IMG/VR virus record: IMGVR_UViG_3300025131_000252
Coordinates: 1-31,165 of that record
Direction: 5' to 3' (one strand)
From: a virus
Length of the DNA: 31,165 nucleotides
This document shows, piece by piece, positions 23,854 through 31,109 of this stretch. The notes under the pieces are model-generated. The model made no database searches. It was not told the origin of the DNA and was given only the letters and a program-made list of their open reading frames with translations. Each line of letters begins with the position of its first letter. Position 1 is the first letter of the stretch. The position numbers and the translations under genes were made by a program.

Positions 23854-24468
23854 ATGAGCAAGAAAAGCATCTTAAAAGAATCTACGGTTAGGAGATTCAT
23901 GAAATTGGCTGACATAGATAGCTTCACAAACGACTTTGTCACTACCGGCCTCGAAGAGGCAGAAGAAGCAGAGGAGCTTGAAGAGACCGACGATCCTGTC
24001 GAGGAGGGTTTAGAGACCCAAGGTGGCAACAAACACAAAGGGCCTGCTCATTCTGATCACAAAATGACGTCGGCCAAGGGCGCGCCTAAGGGCTCTCTGG
24101 CAGAGAATGAGGAAGATGAAATGGAGGTGGAGCTAGGTGCTCCTGAAGATCTTCCGGTCGATGATCTTGGTGATGTTCCTGAGGGACCCCCGGCGGAAGA
24201 GGGCGACGATCGCGAATCTCGCTTTGTCAGCGCTGTACAGGAATTAGCTGATCTCGCCGGTCTAGATGTTGATGTCGCCGGCGAAGAAGGCGTCGGTGAT
24301 GAGATGGCACCTGACCTTCCAGACGCCCCCGCGGGCCCACTTGACGACGAGCCACCCCCCGACGAATTGGCGGAAGAGACGGACGACTTGACGAATAGCA
24401 AGCTTAATGATCTTGTTAACGAGTTGACCAGCAAAGTCGCTAAAAGAATTCTAAACTCTAAAAAATAG
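23854..24468 (+). CDS. Highly acidic protein, possible virion-associated or scaffold-like
   Basis: The 204-residue protein opens with KSILKESTVRRFMKLADI, a short basic helix. It is followed by about 160 residues dominated by Glu, Asp, Pro and Gly, and ends in a basic helix (LNDLVNELTSKVAKRILNSK). That dumbbell shape, two helices linked by a disordered acidic spacer, occurs in prohead core and DNA-mimicking proteins. The N-terminal ES-x-xRRFMKLA phrase resembles one I recall in virion-associated proteins of marine phages. No enzyme motif is present. AGGGAG precedes ATG 23854. It is followed at once by a membrane metalloprotease gene, which could process it. Both points are inference. It begins a new cluster after a 56-base gap. 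Confidence 0.55.
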   Translation: MSKKSILKESTVRRFMKLADIDSFTNDFVTTGLEEAEEAEELEETDDPVEEGLETQGGNKHKGPAHSDHKMTSAKGAPKGSLAENEEDEMEVELGAPEDLPVDDLGDVPEGPPAEEGDDRESRFVSAVQELADLAGLDVDVAGEEGVGDEMAPDLPDAPAGPLDDEPPPDELAEETDDLTNSKLNDLVNELTSKVAKRILNSKK

Positions 24469-24475
24469 AGTAGTA

Positions 24476-25111
24476 GTGGCCTCCCTGTATAGTGACAAAC
24501 GTAAAGCCCTGGAATCACTGATAAGTCAGCTGATTCCGGGGTTTTCTATTGAAAGCAAGAAAGAAAGCACACTTTGCCGATTTTATTCAAAGATACTTTT
24601 TTTTAACAAGTCGTTCATGACAGAATATGTTACGACACTATACCCTAAAATTTTTGTACCAGAGTTACCATGGCGCGAGGATGACGACCTAGAAGCTACC
24701 GTTATACTGGCACACGAATTCGTACATTTATATGACAGGAAGAGGATGTGGCTCTGGTTCAACCTTTTGTATCTATCTCCACAGGTTTTAGCACTTTTCG
24801 CAGTCGCGACCTTTTGGTCACCAATAAACATTTTGTGGCTGGTTTGTCTAGCTCCGATGCCGTCACTCGGCCGAGCATGGCTCGAATATCGTGGGTACAG
24901 GGCTACGCTAGCATCCGTATATTGGTTAACAGGTAAAAAAGTAGAGTTAGATTGGCTTTTACTACAATTTTCCGGGCCGGCCTATTATTGGATGTTCCCG
25001 TTTAAAAATATATTGTCAAAGAAATTTGAAAAAGACTTTATAAGAATAGAGAACGGTGATATACTAGGTGAAGAGTTAGAGCTTATGAAAACGGTCCTGG
25101 ATGCAAGTTGA
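24476..25111 (+). CDS. Membrane zinc metallopeptidase (HExxH)
   Basis: A classic zincin motif HEFVH (residues 80-84, in ILAHEFVHLYD) provides two His ligands and the catalytic Glu. Glu137 in AWLEYRGYRA, about 53 residues on, is a candidate third ligand, as in many gluzincins. Between them, residues 93-130 form two hydrophobic segments (FNLLYLSPQVLALFAVATFW and INILWLVCLAPM), so the active site probably faces one side of the membrane near the helices. The 211-residue chain has no signal peptide. The family is not identified; M48-like or SprT-like relatives are possible. The GTG start at 24476 has only a weak purine-rich leader. It is placed between an acidic protein and another membrane protein, which it overlaps. 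Confidence 0.65.
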   Translation: MASLYSDKRKALESLISQLIPGFSIESKKESTLCRFYSKILFFNKSFMTEYVTTLYPKIFVPELPWREDDDLEATVILAHEFVHLYDRKRMWLWFNLLYLSPQVLALFAVATFWSPINILWLVCLAPMPSLGRAWLEYRGYRATLASVYWLTGKKVELDWLLLQFSGPAYYWMFPFKNILSKKFEKDFIRIENGDILGEELELMKTVLDAS

Positions 25112-25496
25112 GTCAGTCATGGTTACAAGTGCGTTGTGGTTTTTGTGCGGCGCCGTCGCACACAAGTTCCTTTGTATACTCATAAATTATGTGCATGCAC
25201 TGAATTTTATTACAACATCCACCATCATCGTCTTAGAGACAATATCGATCTTCTGGGAAGAGGTAAACTTTTTAATTCAACTGAAGTATATTGCCTTAGA
25301 AGATTTGAATGTTGAAAAAGAGGAAATAAAGAAGATCAAGTCTAGTGACCGGAAAGTGGTCGATGTGTGGAAACGTAGTTTGATCAAAAAGATTATTGCT
25401 TCCTATCCGCCTAGGTTACAACGACAGTTACCTTTCCACGATTGGCATAGTGCGATGAAACTTATAACTGAGCAAAAAAAAACTCTTGACAAATAA
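25101..25496 (+). CDS. Membrane protein of unknown function
   Basis: The N-terminal 45 residues (from VMVTSALWFLCGAVAHKFLCILINYVH) contain one or two hydrophobic helices. They are followed by a soluble helix with EEVNFLIQLKYIALEDLNVEKEE and a basic C-terminus with LPFHDWHSAMKLITEQKK. I recall similar small membrane proteins in large marine phages, unannotated. The start may be ATG 25101, inside the protease gene's end, or ATG 25119, eight bases after its stop. The 3' end holds the A-tract and the -35 of promoter P2, so coding sequence and promoter overlap. Partnership with the metalloprotease is a positional guess. Confidence 0.6.
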   Translation: MQVESVMVTSALWFLCGAVAHKFLCILINYVHALNFITTSTIIVLETISIFWEEVNFLIQLKYIALEDLNVEKEEIKKIKSSDRKVVDVWKRSLIKKIIASYPPRLQRQLPFHDWHSAMKLITEQKKTLDK

Positions 25497-25514
25497 AGAA
25501 TTATATCTTATTAT
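25473..25514 (+). promoter_or_regulatory. Sigma70-like promoter with A-tract (P2)
   Basis: An A-tract of nine (25474-25482) is followed by CTCTTGACA. The -35 TTGACA (25486-25491) is a perfect consensus, the spacer is 17 bases, and the -10 is TATTAT (25509-25514). The CTCTTGAC octamer and the preceding A-run are shared with the promoter at 7417. It would drive the gene at 25547 and those after it. Confidence 0.75.
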
Positions 25515-25546
25515 ATATGGTGTGTATAACAGAAGAGGAGTAACAC

Positions 25547-25828
25547 ATGTCTAAGATTTTTGTTTGGAAGGAGTCTAGGGACTCTGTTTATTATAGGCTA
25601 CAGGTTGAGGGTGCTGACGATGGAAGGAGTAGACGCAAGATTTTGAATAAGTTGACTGACTGGAAACCTGCCGGTCATGGCACCAACTCCACTGGGCCTG
25701 TATATATCTTTGTAAAATCGTTTGAGTCTAGAACTCGATTGGTAGAGTGGGCTAAAGAGTTTCCTCATGAAATTTTTCTAATCAATAGAAAGGGAGATCA
25801 TGTGTCAATCAACAAGAAGAAACGATGA
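25547..25828 (+). CDS. Small protein, unknown
   Basis: The 93-residue product is basic, with SKIFVWKESRDSVYYRLQV forming a beta hairpin, a GADDGRSRRKIL basic loop, and GPVYIFVKSF with RLVEWAKEFPHEIFLIN as a strand-helix-strand. No family is recognised. It is the first gene after promoter P2 and has a strong GAGGAG site, so it is probably well expressed, perhaps early. The start of the next gene overlaps its stop (ATGA). Its small size and position behind a consensus promoter would suit a host-interaction protein, but nothing in the sequence proves it. Confidence 0.65.
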   Translation: MSKIFVWKESRDSVYYRLQVEGADDGRSRRKILNKLTDWKPAGHGTNSTGPVYIFVKSFESRTRLVEWAKEFPHEIFLINRKGDHVSINKKKR

Positions 25829-26673
25829 ATGAAGCCACAAGGCGTGAACGTATTAAAAATTTATTAAAGTATAAACCACCCAAGCTGATGCCTAGCAAAT
25901 TGACGGTGGTTTTGGAGGACTCCTATCAAGAGGTAATTGATCGAATAGGGATCTTGCAAGGAGAATCCAAGTCCGCTGTCATTCGGTCTGCTCTTGACTG
26001 TTATGCAGAACAATTCGGGACTGGTATCTTGTTTCCGTCTAGTCAACCACTTCCCGATCCGCAGTATGATTCTTCCGTTGTAGACGAGTATGTTGTTGAG
26101 TCCCCCCCACCACGCCTCCGCGTGTCTGGTCTTTACGGTGCCGTGGATGAACAAAAAAGTCTTGATTTGATATCGAGTATGCTTGTATTCCACCACGAAG
26201 GCGTACGCTCGCCAGCTACGAGTTCTGAACAAGAACACCCTGAACAGGCACATACCCACGAACCTTTTAAGATAGTAATTAACACTCCGGGCGGAAATGC
26301 TTCTGATATGTTTGCGATCTACGATCTCATGAGGGGCCTGCGACAAGACTGCGATATAGAGACGCTAGGTATCGGCGAAGTAATGTCGGCTGGTGTACTG
26401 ATACTTGCCGCCGGCACAAAGGGTCACAGGGAAATTGGCGCCAATTGTAGAGTGATGCTTCACAGTGTACAAGCTGGCCACCATGGATCCATTGAAAACT
26501 TGCAAAATGAAATGAGGGAATTGCAGTGGATTCAGGAGAAGTATATTGAAGCGATGGTTTCCGAAACAAAAATGACAAAACGACAACTAAAGAAGCTTAT
26601 TTCTAGTAGCGTAGACTCCTACCTGGGCGCGGAAGAAGCAGTCAAATACGGCATCGCCGATAGGATTGTTTAA
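25825..26673 (+). CDS. Ribbon-helix-helix / ClpP-like protease fusion (second ClpP-like)
   Basis: Residues 25-65 (KLTVVLEDSYQEVIDRIGILQ, then GESKSAVIRSALDCYAEQFG) have the strand-helix-helix pattern of ribbon-helix-helix DNA-binding domains. Residues 65-97 form a Pro-rich linker. The C-terminal 180 residues form a ClpP fold: NTPGGNASDMFAIYDLM for the oxyanion strand, EVMSAGVLILAAG with Ser188, RVMLHSV with His213, and VDSYLGAEEAVKYGIADRI with Asp264. All catalytic residues are present. A HEGVRSP-to-PFKI segment with many His/Glu (122-147) is an insert before the fold. Fusion of a sequence-specific DNA binder to a ClpP peptidase is unusual. It may place the peptidase on DNA or tether oligomers. 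The gene follows a small protein gene with no strong ribosome site. Confidence 0.8.
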   Translation: MNEATRRERIKNLLKYKPPKLMPSKLTVVLEDSYQEVIDRIGILQGESKSAVIRSALDCYAEQFGTGILFPSSQPLPDPQYDSSVVDEYVVESPPPRLRVSGLYGAVDEQKSLDLISSMLVFHHEGVRSPATSSEQEHPEQAHTHEPFKIVINTPGGNASDMFAIYDLMRGLRQDCDIETLGIGEVMSAGVLILAAGTKGHREIGANCRVMLHSVQAGHHGSIENLQNEMRELQWIQEKYIEAMVSETKMTKRQLKKLISSSVDSYLGAEEAVKYGIADRIV

Positions 26674-27597
26674 ATGGCGATAGATGCCAATTTCTATAAT
26701 TCTGCCTCAGCCGCAAAGCTCGGGTGGGATCCGACTTGGTTCGATGCGGAAAATTTTGATGAGAAGCTATCTAAGAATGTAAGAAAATTTCAGAAAGATT
26801 TCAACCTCAAAGCCGATGGCTTAGTTGGTCCAATCACGTATAGGAGGATCTTAACTTCCAGAGAATTTATGAAGGGCTTGGACAACATAGAGAAGGGAAT
26901 GGCTAAATTCTCGGATACAGTTGCGCCCGGAAATATTATTTGTGGCGGAGAAGAGGTGCCTATAGAGTGGGAGAAGACTGTTAATATCAACTCATCTGAC
27001 GCATTGACCCTCCCGAAAGATTGCTATAAAATTTCTGATACTGAACGAGAGCCTCGCATGATCGTAACGCATTGGGACGCAGCCTTGTCTGCAGATTCCT
27101 GCTTTAACATATTGAAGAGGCGAGGTATTTCTAGCCATTTTGTAATTGACAATGATGGCACAATTTATCAAATGGTGGACACTAACGATATTGCGTGGCA
27201 TGCCGGATCTGTCAACAAGCACAGTGTGGGGATTGATTTCAGCAATGCCTATTACACAAAATATCAGAAATGGTACATCAAAAAGGGCTTTGGTCGCCGA
27301 CCGGTCCTGGAAGACTCGATGGTGCACGGCAGGAAAATGAAAGCTCACCTGGGATACTACGAAGTTCAGCTTGAAGCGTATAAGGCGCTAGTTAAAGCTT
27401 TGTGTACACACTATGATATTCCCCTGGTATGTCCGGTTGATCAGCAAGGACGATATTTAACCACGATTTATAAGCCTGCTGTTAGTGGAAAGTTCAGTGG
27501 CATCGTTGGCCACCTTAACCTTTCAAAACGGAAGATAGACTGCGCTGGTTTAAAAATAGGTAAATTGATCGGAGAGATTACCAGCGGTACAACCTAA
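26674..27597 (+). CDS. Endolysin: N-acetylmuramoyl-L-alanine amidase with peptidoglycan-binding domain
   Basis: Residues 30-62 contain a peptidoglycan-binding module (VRKFQKDFNLKADGLVGPITYRRIL, with the usual DGxVGPxT). A linker follows, and then an amidase_2/T7 lysozyme fold from about 125: MIVTHWDAAL with zinc His133, SSHFVIDNDGTIYQMVD, AWHAGSVNKHSVGID, and near the end GHLNLSKRKIDC with His280, Lys287 and Cys290 as the second zinc His, catalytic Lys and zinc Cys of T7 lysozyme. The enzyme cleaves the amide between muramic acid and the stem peptide at lysis. It lacks a signal peptide or anchor, so it would need a holin. The ATG is directly after the ClpP stop, with AGGAT eight bases before. 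Confidence 0.92.
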   Translation: MAIDANFYNSASAAKLGWDPTWFDAENFDEKLSKNVRKFQKDFNLKADGLVGPITYRRILTSREFMKGLDNIEKGMAKFSDTVAPGNIICGGEEVPIEWEKTVNINSSDALTLPKDCYKISDTEREPRMIVTHWDAALSADSCFNILKRRGISSHFVIDNDGTIYQMVDTNDIAWHAGSVNKHSVGIDFSNAYYTKYQKWYIKKGFGRRPVLEDSMVHGRKMKAHLGYYEVQLEAYKALVKALCTHYDIPLVCPVDQQGRYLTTIYKPAVSGKFSGIVGHLNLSKRKIDCAGLKIGKLIGEITSGTT

Positions 27598-27604
27598 TTA
27601 TATT

Positions 27605-29110
27605 ATGCAGACAAATAAACAATTGGTGGAAAGCCACTTTCGCAATAAAAAAACTAGGATCGCCGAAAACGTAAATAATCAACTTTCCAAGGTGATTGAG
27701 CGGTACGTTAAGATGTTTGAATCTGGCGCCCTGATGGTTGAGGAAGGTCCCGCACCCGGAATGGTAGACATTGAGGATTCTTCTTCTGAAAGGCTGATTC
27801 GGTTCCCCAAAATTAAAATTACTGAAAATTGGGGTAAAAAGAACAATGAGGATAGAGAGATCTTTGAGACGTTAATGACTCGAATAGCGGGAAATACTGT
27901 CGAACAAAAGATCCGCTCAGTAGAAGAATTCCTTGCACACAAAGAGGGTTTAACCGTCGCGGAAATTTTATCCCACCTCATGTTTTTGGAGATATTCTCC
28001 AATATTTTGGAAGAGTTTAATCCATCTGTGGCTGGGTTCCTCTTTGAGGCGTTTTTGGCCGGCCTGTTTCAGGGCGTACAGATCGATGATCCCGTAGGCG
28101 GTTCGTTACCCATTGAGGACGTTAATCTGTTCGTTCAACGTGGCTTCGGAGAGACAGAGGAAATTGTCCCTTACAGCTTAAAAGTTCTTAGCCCCACCAC
28201 CGATCTGAAGGGTAGTTTTAAGAATCTGGTTGACTTCTTTAATAAAGAGGGAAATGATTCGGTTATTTATTTGGCTGTAATGAAACTTGGGGGCACAAAA
28301 GATCCAACTTCTAAACTTAAGTTTTTCGAGTTTGAGATCAATAGAGCGACTTTCTTTGATTGGATTGGGCACGAGAATATTGTCTCTAAGAAAATTACAA
28401 AAGAGTTGAAATTCGTTCCCGCTGAACACCTGAGTGCTGAATCAGGCCGAGTTGAGGTTGGAAACTTAGTTGTCGCTTCGGCCCCGAAGCTGCACAAGTT
28501 CCACGACGGGTCTCTTCATCCACGCCCTGTAAAAGGCGTTGCCAAAATTCGTGCATACGAAGAGATTCCTGCGGAAGAGAAGCGATATTCGAAAGCCTCG
28601 ACCACCGCCACTAACGACTTGCACAACCTTTCTAGTGTTTCGGGTAAAATCGGCCCTGGTTCATGGATTGACTTGGACGCGGAACACACAATAGTGATCT
28701 ACACAGGAGAACAGGAGTGGGTTAAGACAGGTGAGAGAAAATCAGATTTTGAAAAGCTGTTTGGTGATATGGAATTCAACACCGACGATCCAGGCGTTGA
28801 CCTTTTCAGCAGATTACGAGACACTCCTGGTTATATCGGAAACAAACAATGGCACGTTTCGCCGAGTTTTTACAGGGAAATGGGAAGGACTATTGGAGAA
28901 TTGGATCTAACAGAGGAAACCTTGAGGCGAACTGCGGAAGCATATGCTTCTAATTTGGGTGAAAGTTTGATTGAGCTTTATAATTCTATGTCCCTGTTGT
29001 CTGTTAATGTCAATAAATATTTCTTGGCTAGTGATAAGGCAGCCGGCGTCGCAGCCATCGGAAATGCAAATAGTGTGAAAAAAGAGTCGGCCAAATTGAT
29101 AGATTCGTAG
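27605..29110 (+). CDS. Unknown 501-residue protein, possible restriction-endonuclease-like fold
   Basis: The protein is not recognised. A central region (140-210) has features of PD-(D/E)xK nucleases: a helix with VAGFLFEAFLAGLF (Glu148), then IEDVNLF (Asp172), then PYSLKVLS with the S-L-K triad (Lys193), and GSFKNLVDF. The spacing of acidic residue, strand and lysine suits that fold, but no trace of a known enzyme is certain. An N-terminal basic helix (10-30) and acidic loop (45-62) precede it. The C-terminal half has strands with GPGSWIDLDAEHTIVIYTG, then a helical tail with Ala-rich segments. The start ATG 27605 lacks a clear ribosome binding site, in an AT-rich leader. A structural or DNA-processing role is open. 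It lies between the endolysin and GroEL genes. Confidence 0.5.
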   Translation: MQTNKQLVESHFRNKKTRIAENVNNQLSKVIERYVKMFESGALMVEEGPAPGMVDIEDSSSERLIRFPKIKITENWGKKNNEDREIFETLMTRIAGNTVEQKIRSVEEFLAHKEGLTVAEILSHLMFLEIFSNILEEFNPSVAGFLFEAFLAGLFQGVQIDDPVGGSLPIEDVNLFVQRGFGETEEIVPYSLKVLSPTTDLKGSFKNLVDFFNKEGNDSVIYLAVMKLGGTKDPTSKLKFFEFEINRATFFDWIGHENIVSKKITKELKFVPAEHLSAESGRVEVGNLVVASAPKLHKFHDGSLHPRPVKGVAKIRAYEEIPAEEKRYSKASTTATNDLHNLSSVSGKIGPGSWIDLDAEHTIVIYTGEQEWVKTGERKSDFEKLFGDMEFNTDDPGVDLFSRLRDTPGYIGNKQWHVSPSFYREMGRTIGELDLTEETLRRTAEAYASNLGESLIELYNSMSLLSVNVNKYFLASDKAAGVAAIGNANSVKKESAKLIDS

Positions 29111-29121
29111 GTATTCAAGCG

Positions 29122-29150
29122 TTTAATAAACATCACATATATGTTAGAAT
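29122..29150 (+). promoter_or_regulatory. Extended -10 promoter upstream of groEL (P3)
   Basis: TAGAAT (29145-29150) is preceded by TGT, giving an extended -10. TTTAAT lies 17 bases upstream (29122-29127) as a weak -35. Transcription would begin near 29157, ahead of the AGGAG site at about 29167-29171. The A-tract seen in two other promoters is absent here. Confidence 0.5.
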
Positions 29151-29176
29151 TTAGAAATACAACAACAGGAGTATAA

Positions 29177-30745
29177 GTGTCAAAAATATTTGATAACGGA
29201 GCCTCTCTGCGAGAGAAGCTTCTCAAAGGTGTTAACACAGTGGCGGATAATGTTGCGTCGACAATGGGCCCCCGCGGCCGCAATGTCATTTTGTATCGCA
29301 AGGATAAGTCGCCCGTGATTACCAAGGATGGCGTCACCGTTGCTAGGTTTATAGACCTGGACGATCCAATTGAGAATGCTGGGGCGCAAGTTTTGAAGCA
29401 AGCCGCTTCTCAAACTAACACTAATGCCGGCGACGGCACAACAACTGCGGCTGTGTTGGCTCGGGAAATATATAGGAATTCGCTTAAATATATTTCGGCA
29501 GGAAGTTCCCCCGTTGAATTGAAAAGGGGGATGGACTTGGCAGTTACCGCAATCGTTGAGAATCTTGAAGAAATGGCGACCCCCATCACTAGCCAAAAAG
29601 ATATACAACATATTGCCAAGATAAGCGCCAATGGCGATGAGGTGATCGGCAATTTAATAGGGATGGCAGTCGACAGCGTCGGCAAAGACGGATCAATCAC
29701 AGTTGAGGAAGCACGTTCCCTAGAAACGAGTCTAGATGTTGTAGAAGGGTTCAGGTTTGATTCCGGATATGCCGCCACTGCATTTATAACAAATGAGCGG
29801 AAGGGTATTTGCAAATATGAAGATTGTTTAGTTGTGGTCACTGATGAAAAGATTGAATTTGTAGAGAATATGCTACCGATCTTGGAGATCGCTGCTAGAG
29901 AATCTAGGCCGCTGTTAATTATCGCAGAAGAGATAGAAGGTCAAGCCCTCGCCGCGTTAATAATGAATTCCATGCGCGGAACGATGAGAATTGTGGCTGT
30001 TAAGGCACCACGTTACGGCGAGGAGAGGAGAAACTTGTTAAAAGATCTGGCTCTCTCTGTCAACGCATCTTTAATTTCACGAGAGAGCAGCGTAAGACTA
30101 CGCGACGCTAAATTAAATCATTTTGGTTTGGCCAAATCTGTTTATATTGAAAAGGGGATGACAACTATCATAAGCGGAGAGTGTGAGGTCGATGAAATTG
30201 ATCAAAGAATAGACGCCCTCAAAGAAGAGCTTAAGCAGACAGCCAACTTGCATGAATGTGAAAAGATCCAGGAAAGAATAACTAGACTGGCCAGCGGCGT
30301 CGCGATTCTCAGGGTCGGTGCACCAACTGAAATTGAAATGTTGGAGAAAAAGCATAGAATTGAGGATGCATTGGAAGCGGTTAAGTCCGCTCAAGAGGAG
30401 GGGATTGTTCCCGGCGGCGGAGTCGCTTTGCTGCGCGCCGCAGAGAAGATCCGAGTTTCGGCGAAGAATGAAGATCAAAAGTTTGGTGTGAAAATTATAA
30501 AAGAGTCGATTCAAGCGCCTATGCGTCAGATGGCCGAAAACACTGGAGAGTCGGCCGACCTTGTAGTTGCGACGGTTTTAAAATCTCCTGCGAACAAGGG
30601 TTGGGATTTTGTCGATGGAAAGGTAGTTGACATGGTCAAAAGGGGGATCGTGGATCCCGTGAAAGTGACGCGATGTGCACTACAGAACGCTGCATCGGTT
30701 TCTTCGACGCTGCTGACAACGAATTATGCTATTATAGAAGGATGA
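29177..30745 (+). CDS. groEL: Chaperonin GroEL
   Basis: The 522-residue protein is full length apart from the C-terminal GGM tail, which is absent. ATP-site residues are kept: TMGPRGRNVIL, DGVTVA, NAGDGTTTAAVLA with the catalytic Asp, and VGAPTEIEMLEKKHRIEDAL with Asp398-equivalent. GGGVALLRA and the PMRQMAENTGESADLVV segment of the equatorial domain follow. The apical helices that bind substrate and GroES lie between. It would fold phage capsid or other proteins with the phage GroES-like cap (12165), replacing or supplementing the host pair. The start is GTG after AGGAG. A promoter-like sequence precedes it. T4-like phages usually encode only the cap (gp31), so carrying both is uncommon. Confidence 0.97.
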   Translation: MSKIFDNGASLREKLLKGVNTVADNVASTMGPRGRNVILYRKDKSPVITKDGVTVARFIDLDDPIENAGAQVLKQAASQTNTNAGDGTTTAAVLAREIYRNSLKYISAGSSPVELKRGMDLAVTAIVENLEEMATPITSQKDIQHIAKISANGDEVIGNLIGMAVDSVGKDGSITVEEARSLETSLDVVEGFRFDSGYAATAFITNERKGICKYEDCLVVVTDEKIEFVENMLPILEIAARESRPLLIIAEEIEGQALAALIMNSMRGTMRIVAVKAPRYGEERRNLLKDLALSVNASLISRESSVRLRDAKLNHFGLAKSVYIEKGMTTIISGECEVDEIDQRIDALKEELKQTANLHECEKIQERITRLASGVAILRVGAPTEIEMLEKKHRIEDALEAVKSAQEEGIVPGGGVALLRAAEKIRVSAKNEDQKFGVKIIKESIQAPMRQMAENTGESADLVVATVLKSPANKGWDFVDGKVVDMVKRGIVDPVKVTRCALQNAASVSSTLLTTNYAIIEG

Positions 30746-30761
30746 TACTATTTAATTCGTA

Positions 30762-31043
30762 ATGGAAGATCACACCCTCATAGAAGTTAGCACAAAGCTC
30801 AACTCCGTACTGGACGGAATAGACTCAATTAAGGAAAAGCAGGATGCCCTGGCATCTGATATATCCAAAATTAAAGAAGCAATGTATGACCCAGATCAGG
30901 GTTTGTACGCGAGAGTTCGAGAATTAGAAAGAAGGATTCTTGAGCTAGAGTCTTTTAAAGCAGTAACTTCTCGTATAACCTGGATAACAATCACAGGTGT
31001 CATAGGGCTTGCGATAATAGCATTTAAAAACCACTTTATTTAA
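30762..31043 (+). CDS. Coiled-coil membrane protein, possible holin/XhlA-like
   Basis: Residues 1-65 form a coiled coil (EVSTKLNSVLDGIDSIKEKQDALASDISKIKEAM) with a DPDQGLYARVRELERRI phrase that I associate with many phage membrane proteins of unknown role. Residues 71-89 form one membrane helix (ITWITITGVIGLAIIAF), and the tail is short and basic. The layout resembles XhlA-type hemolysin/holin accessory proteins, with the N-terminus cytoplasmic. It could help the endolysin at 26674, though three genes separate them. The ribosome site is poor. A role in lysis is inference from architecture. Confidence 0.6.
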   Translation: MEDHTLIEVSTKLNSVLDGIDSIKEKQDALASDISKIKEAMYDPDQGLYARVRELERRILELESFKAVTSRITWITITGVIGLAIIAFKNHFI

Positions 31044-31052
31044 ACAAAAGAG

Positions 31053-31081
31053 TTGATTAACGCAAGAAGTTGTGCTATACT
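31053..31081 (+). promoter_or_regulatory. Sigma70-like promoter (P4)
   Basis: TTGATT (31053-31058), a 17-base spacer and TATACT (31076-31081) form a strong sigma70-type promoter. A CAAAAG tract precedes the -35. The segment GTGCTATACTGTATAC (31072-31087) matches promoter P1 at 14 of 16 positions. Transcription would begin at about 31088, just before the gene at 31110. Confidence 0.7.
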
Positions 31082-31092
31082 GTATACAGTAT
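31077..31092 (+). promoter_or_regulatory. 16-base perfect palindrome over the P4 -10, candidate operator
   Basis: ATACTGTATACAGTAT equals its own reverse complement and covers the -10 box and the likely transcription start. A dimeric repressor bound here would block RNA polymerase. The CTGT and ACAG half-sites are separated by two bases, not eight, so it is not a standard LexA box. Confidence 0.45.
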
Positions 31093-31109
31093 TAAGCATG
31101 GAGCGCCCG

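Noticed and set aside
31077-31092. LexA/SOS box at the right edge
   Set aside because: CTGT and ACAG are two bases apart rather than eight, so it does not fit the E. coli LexA site.
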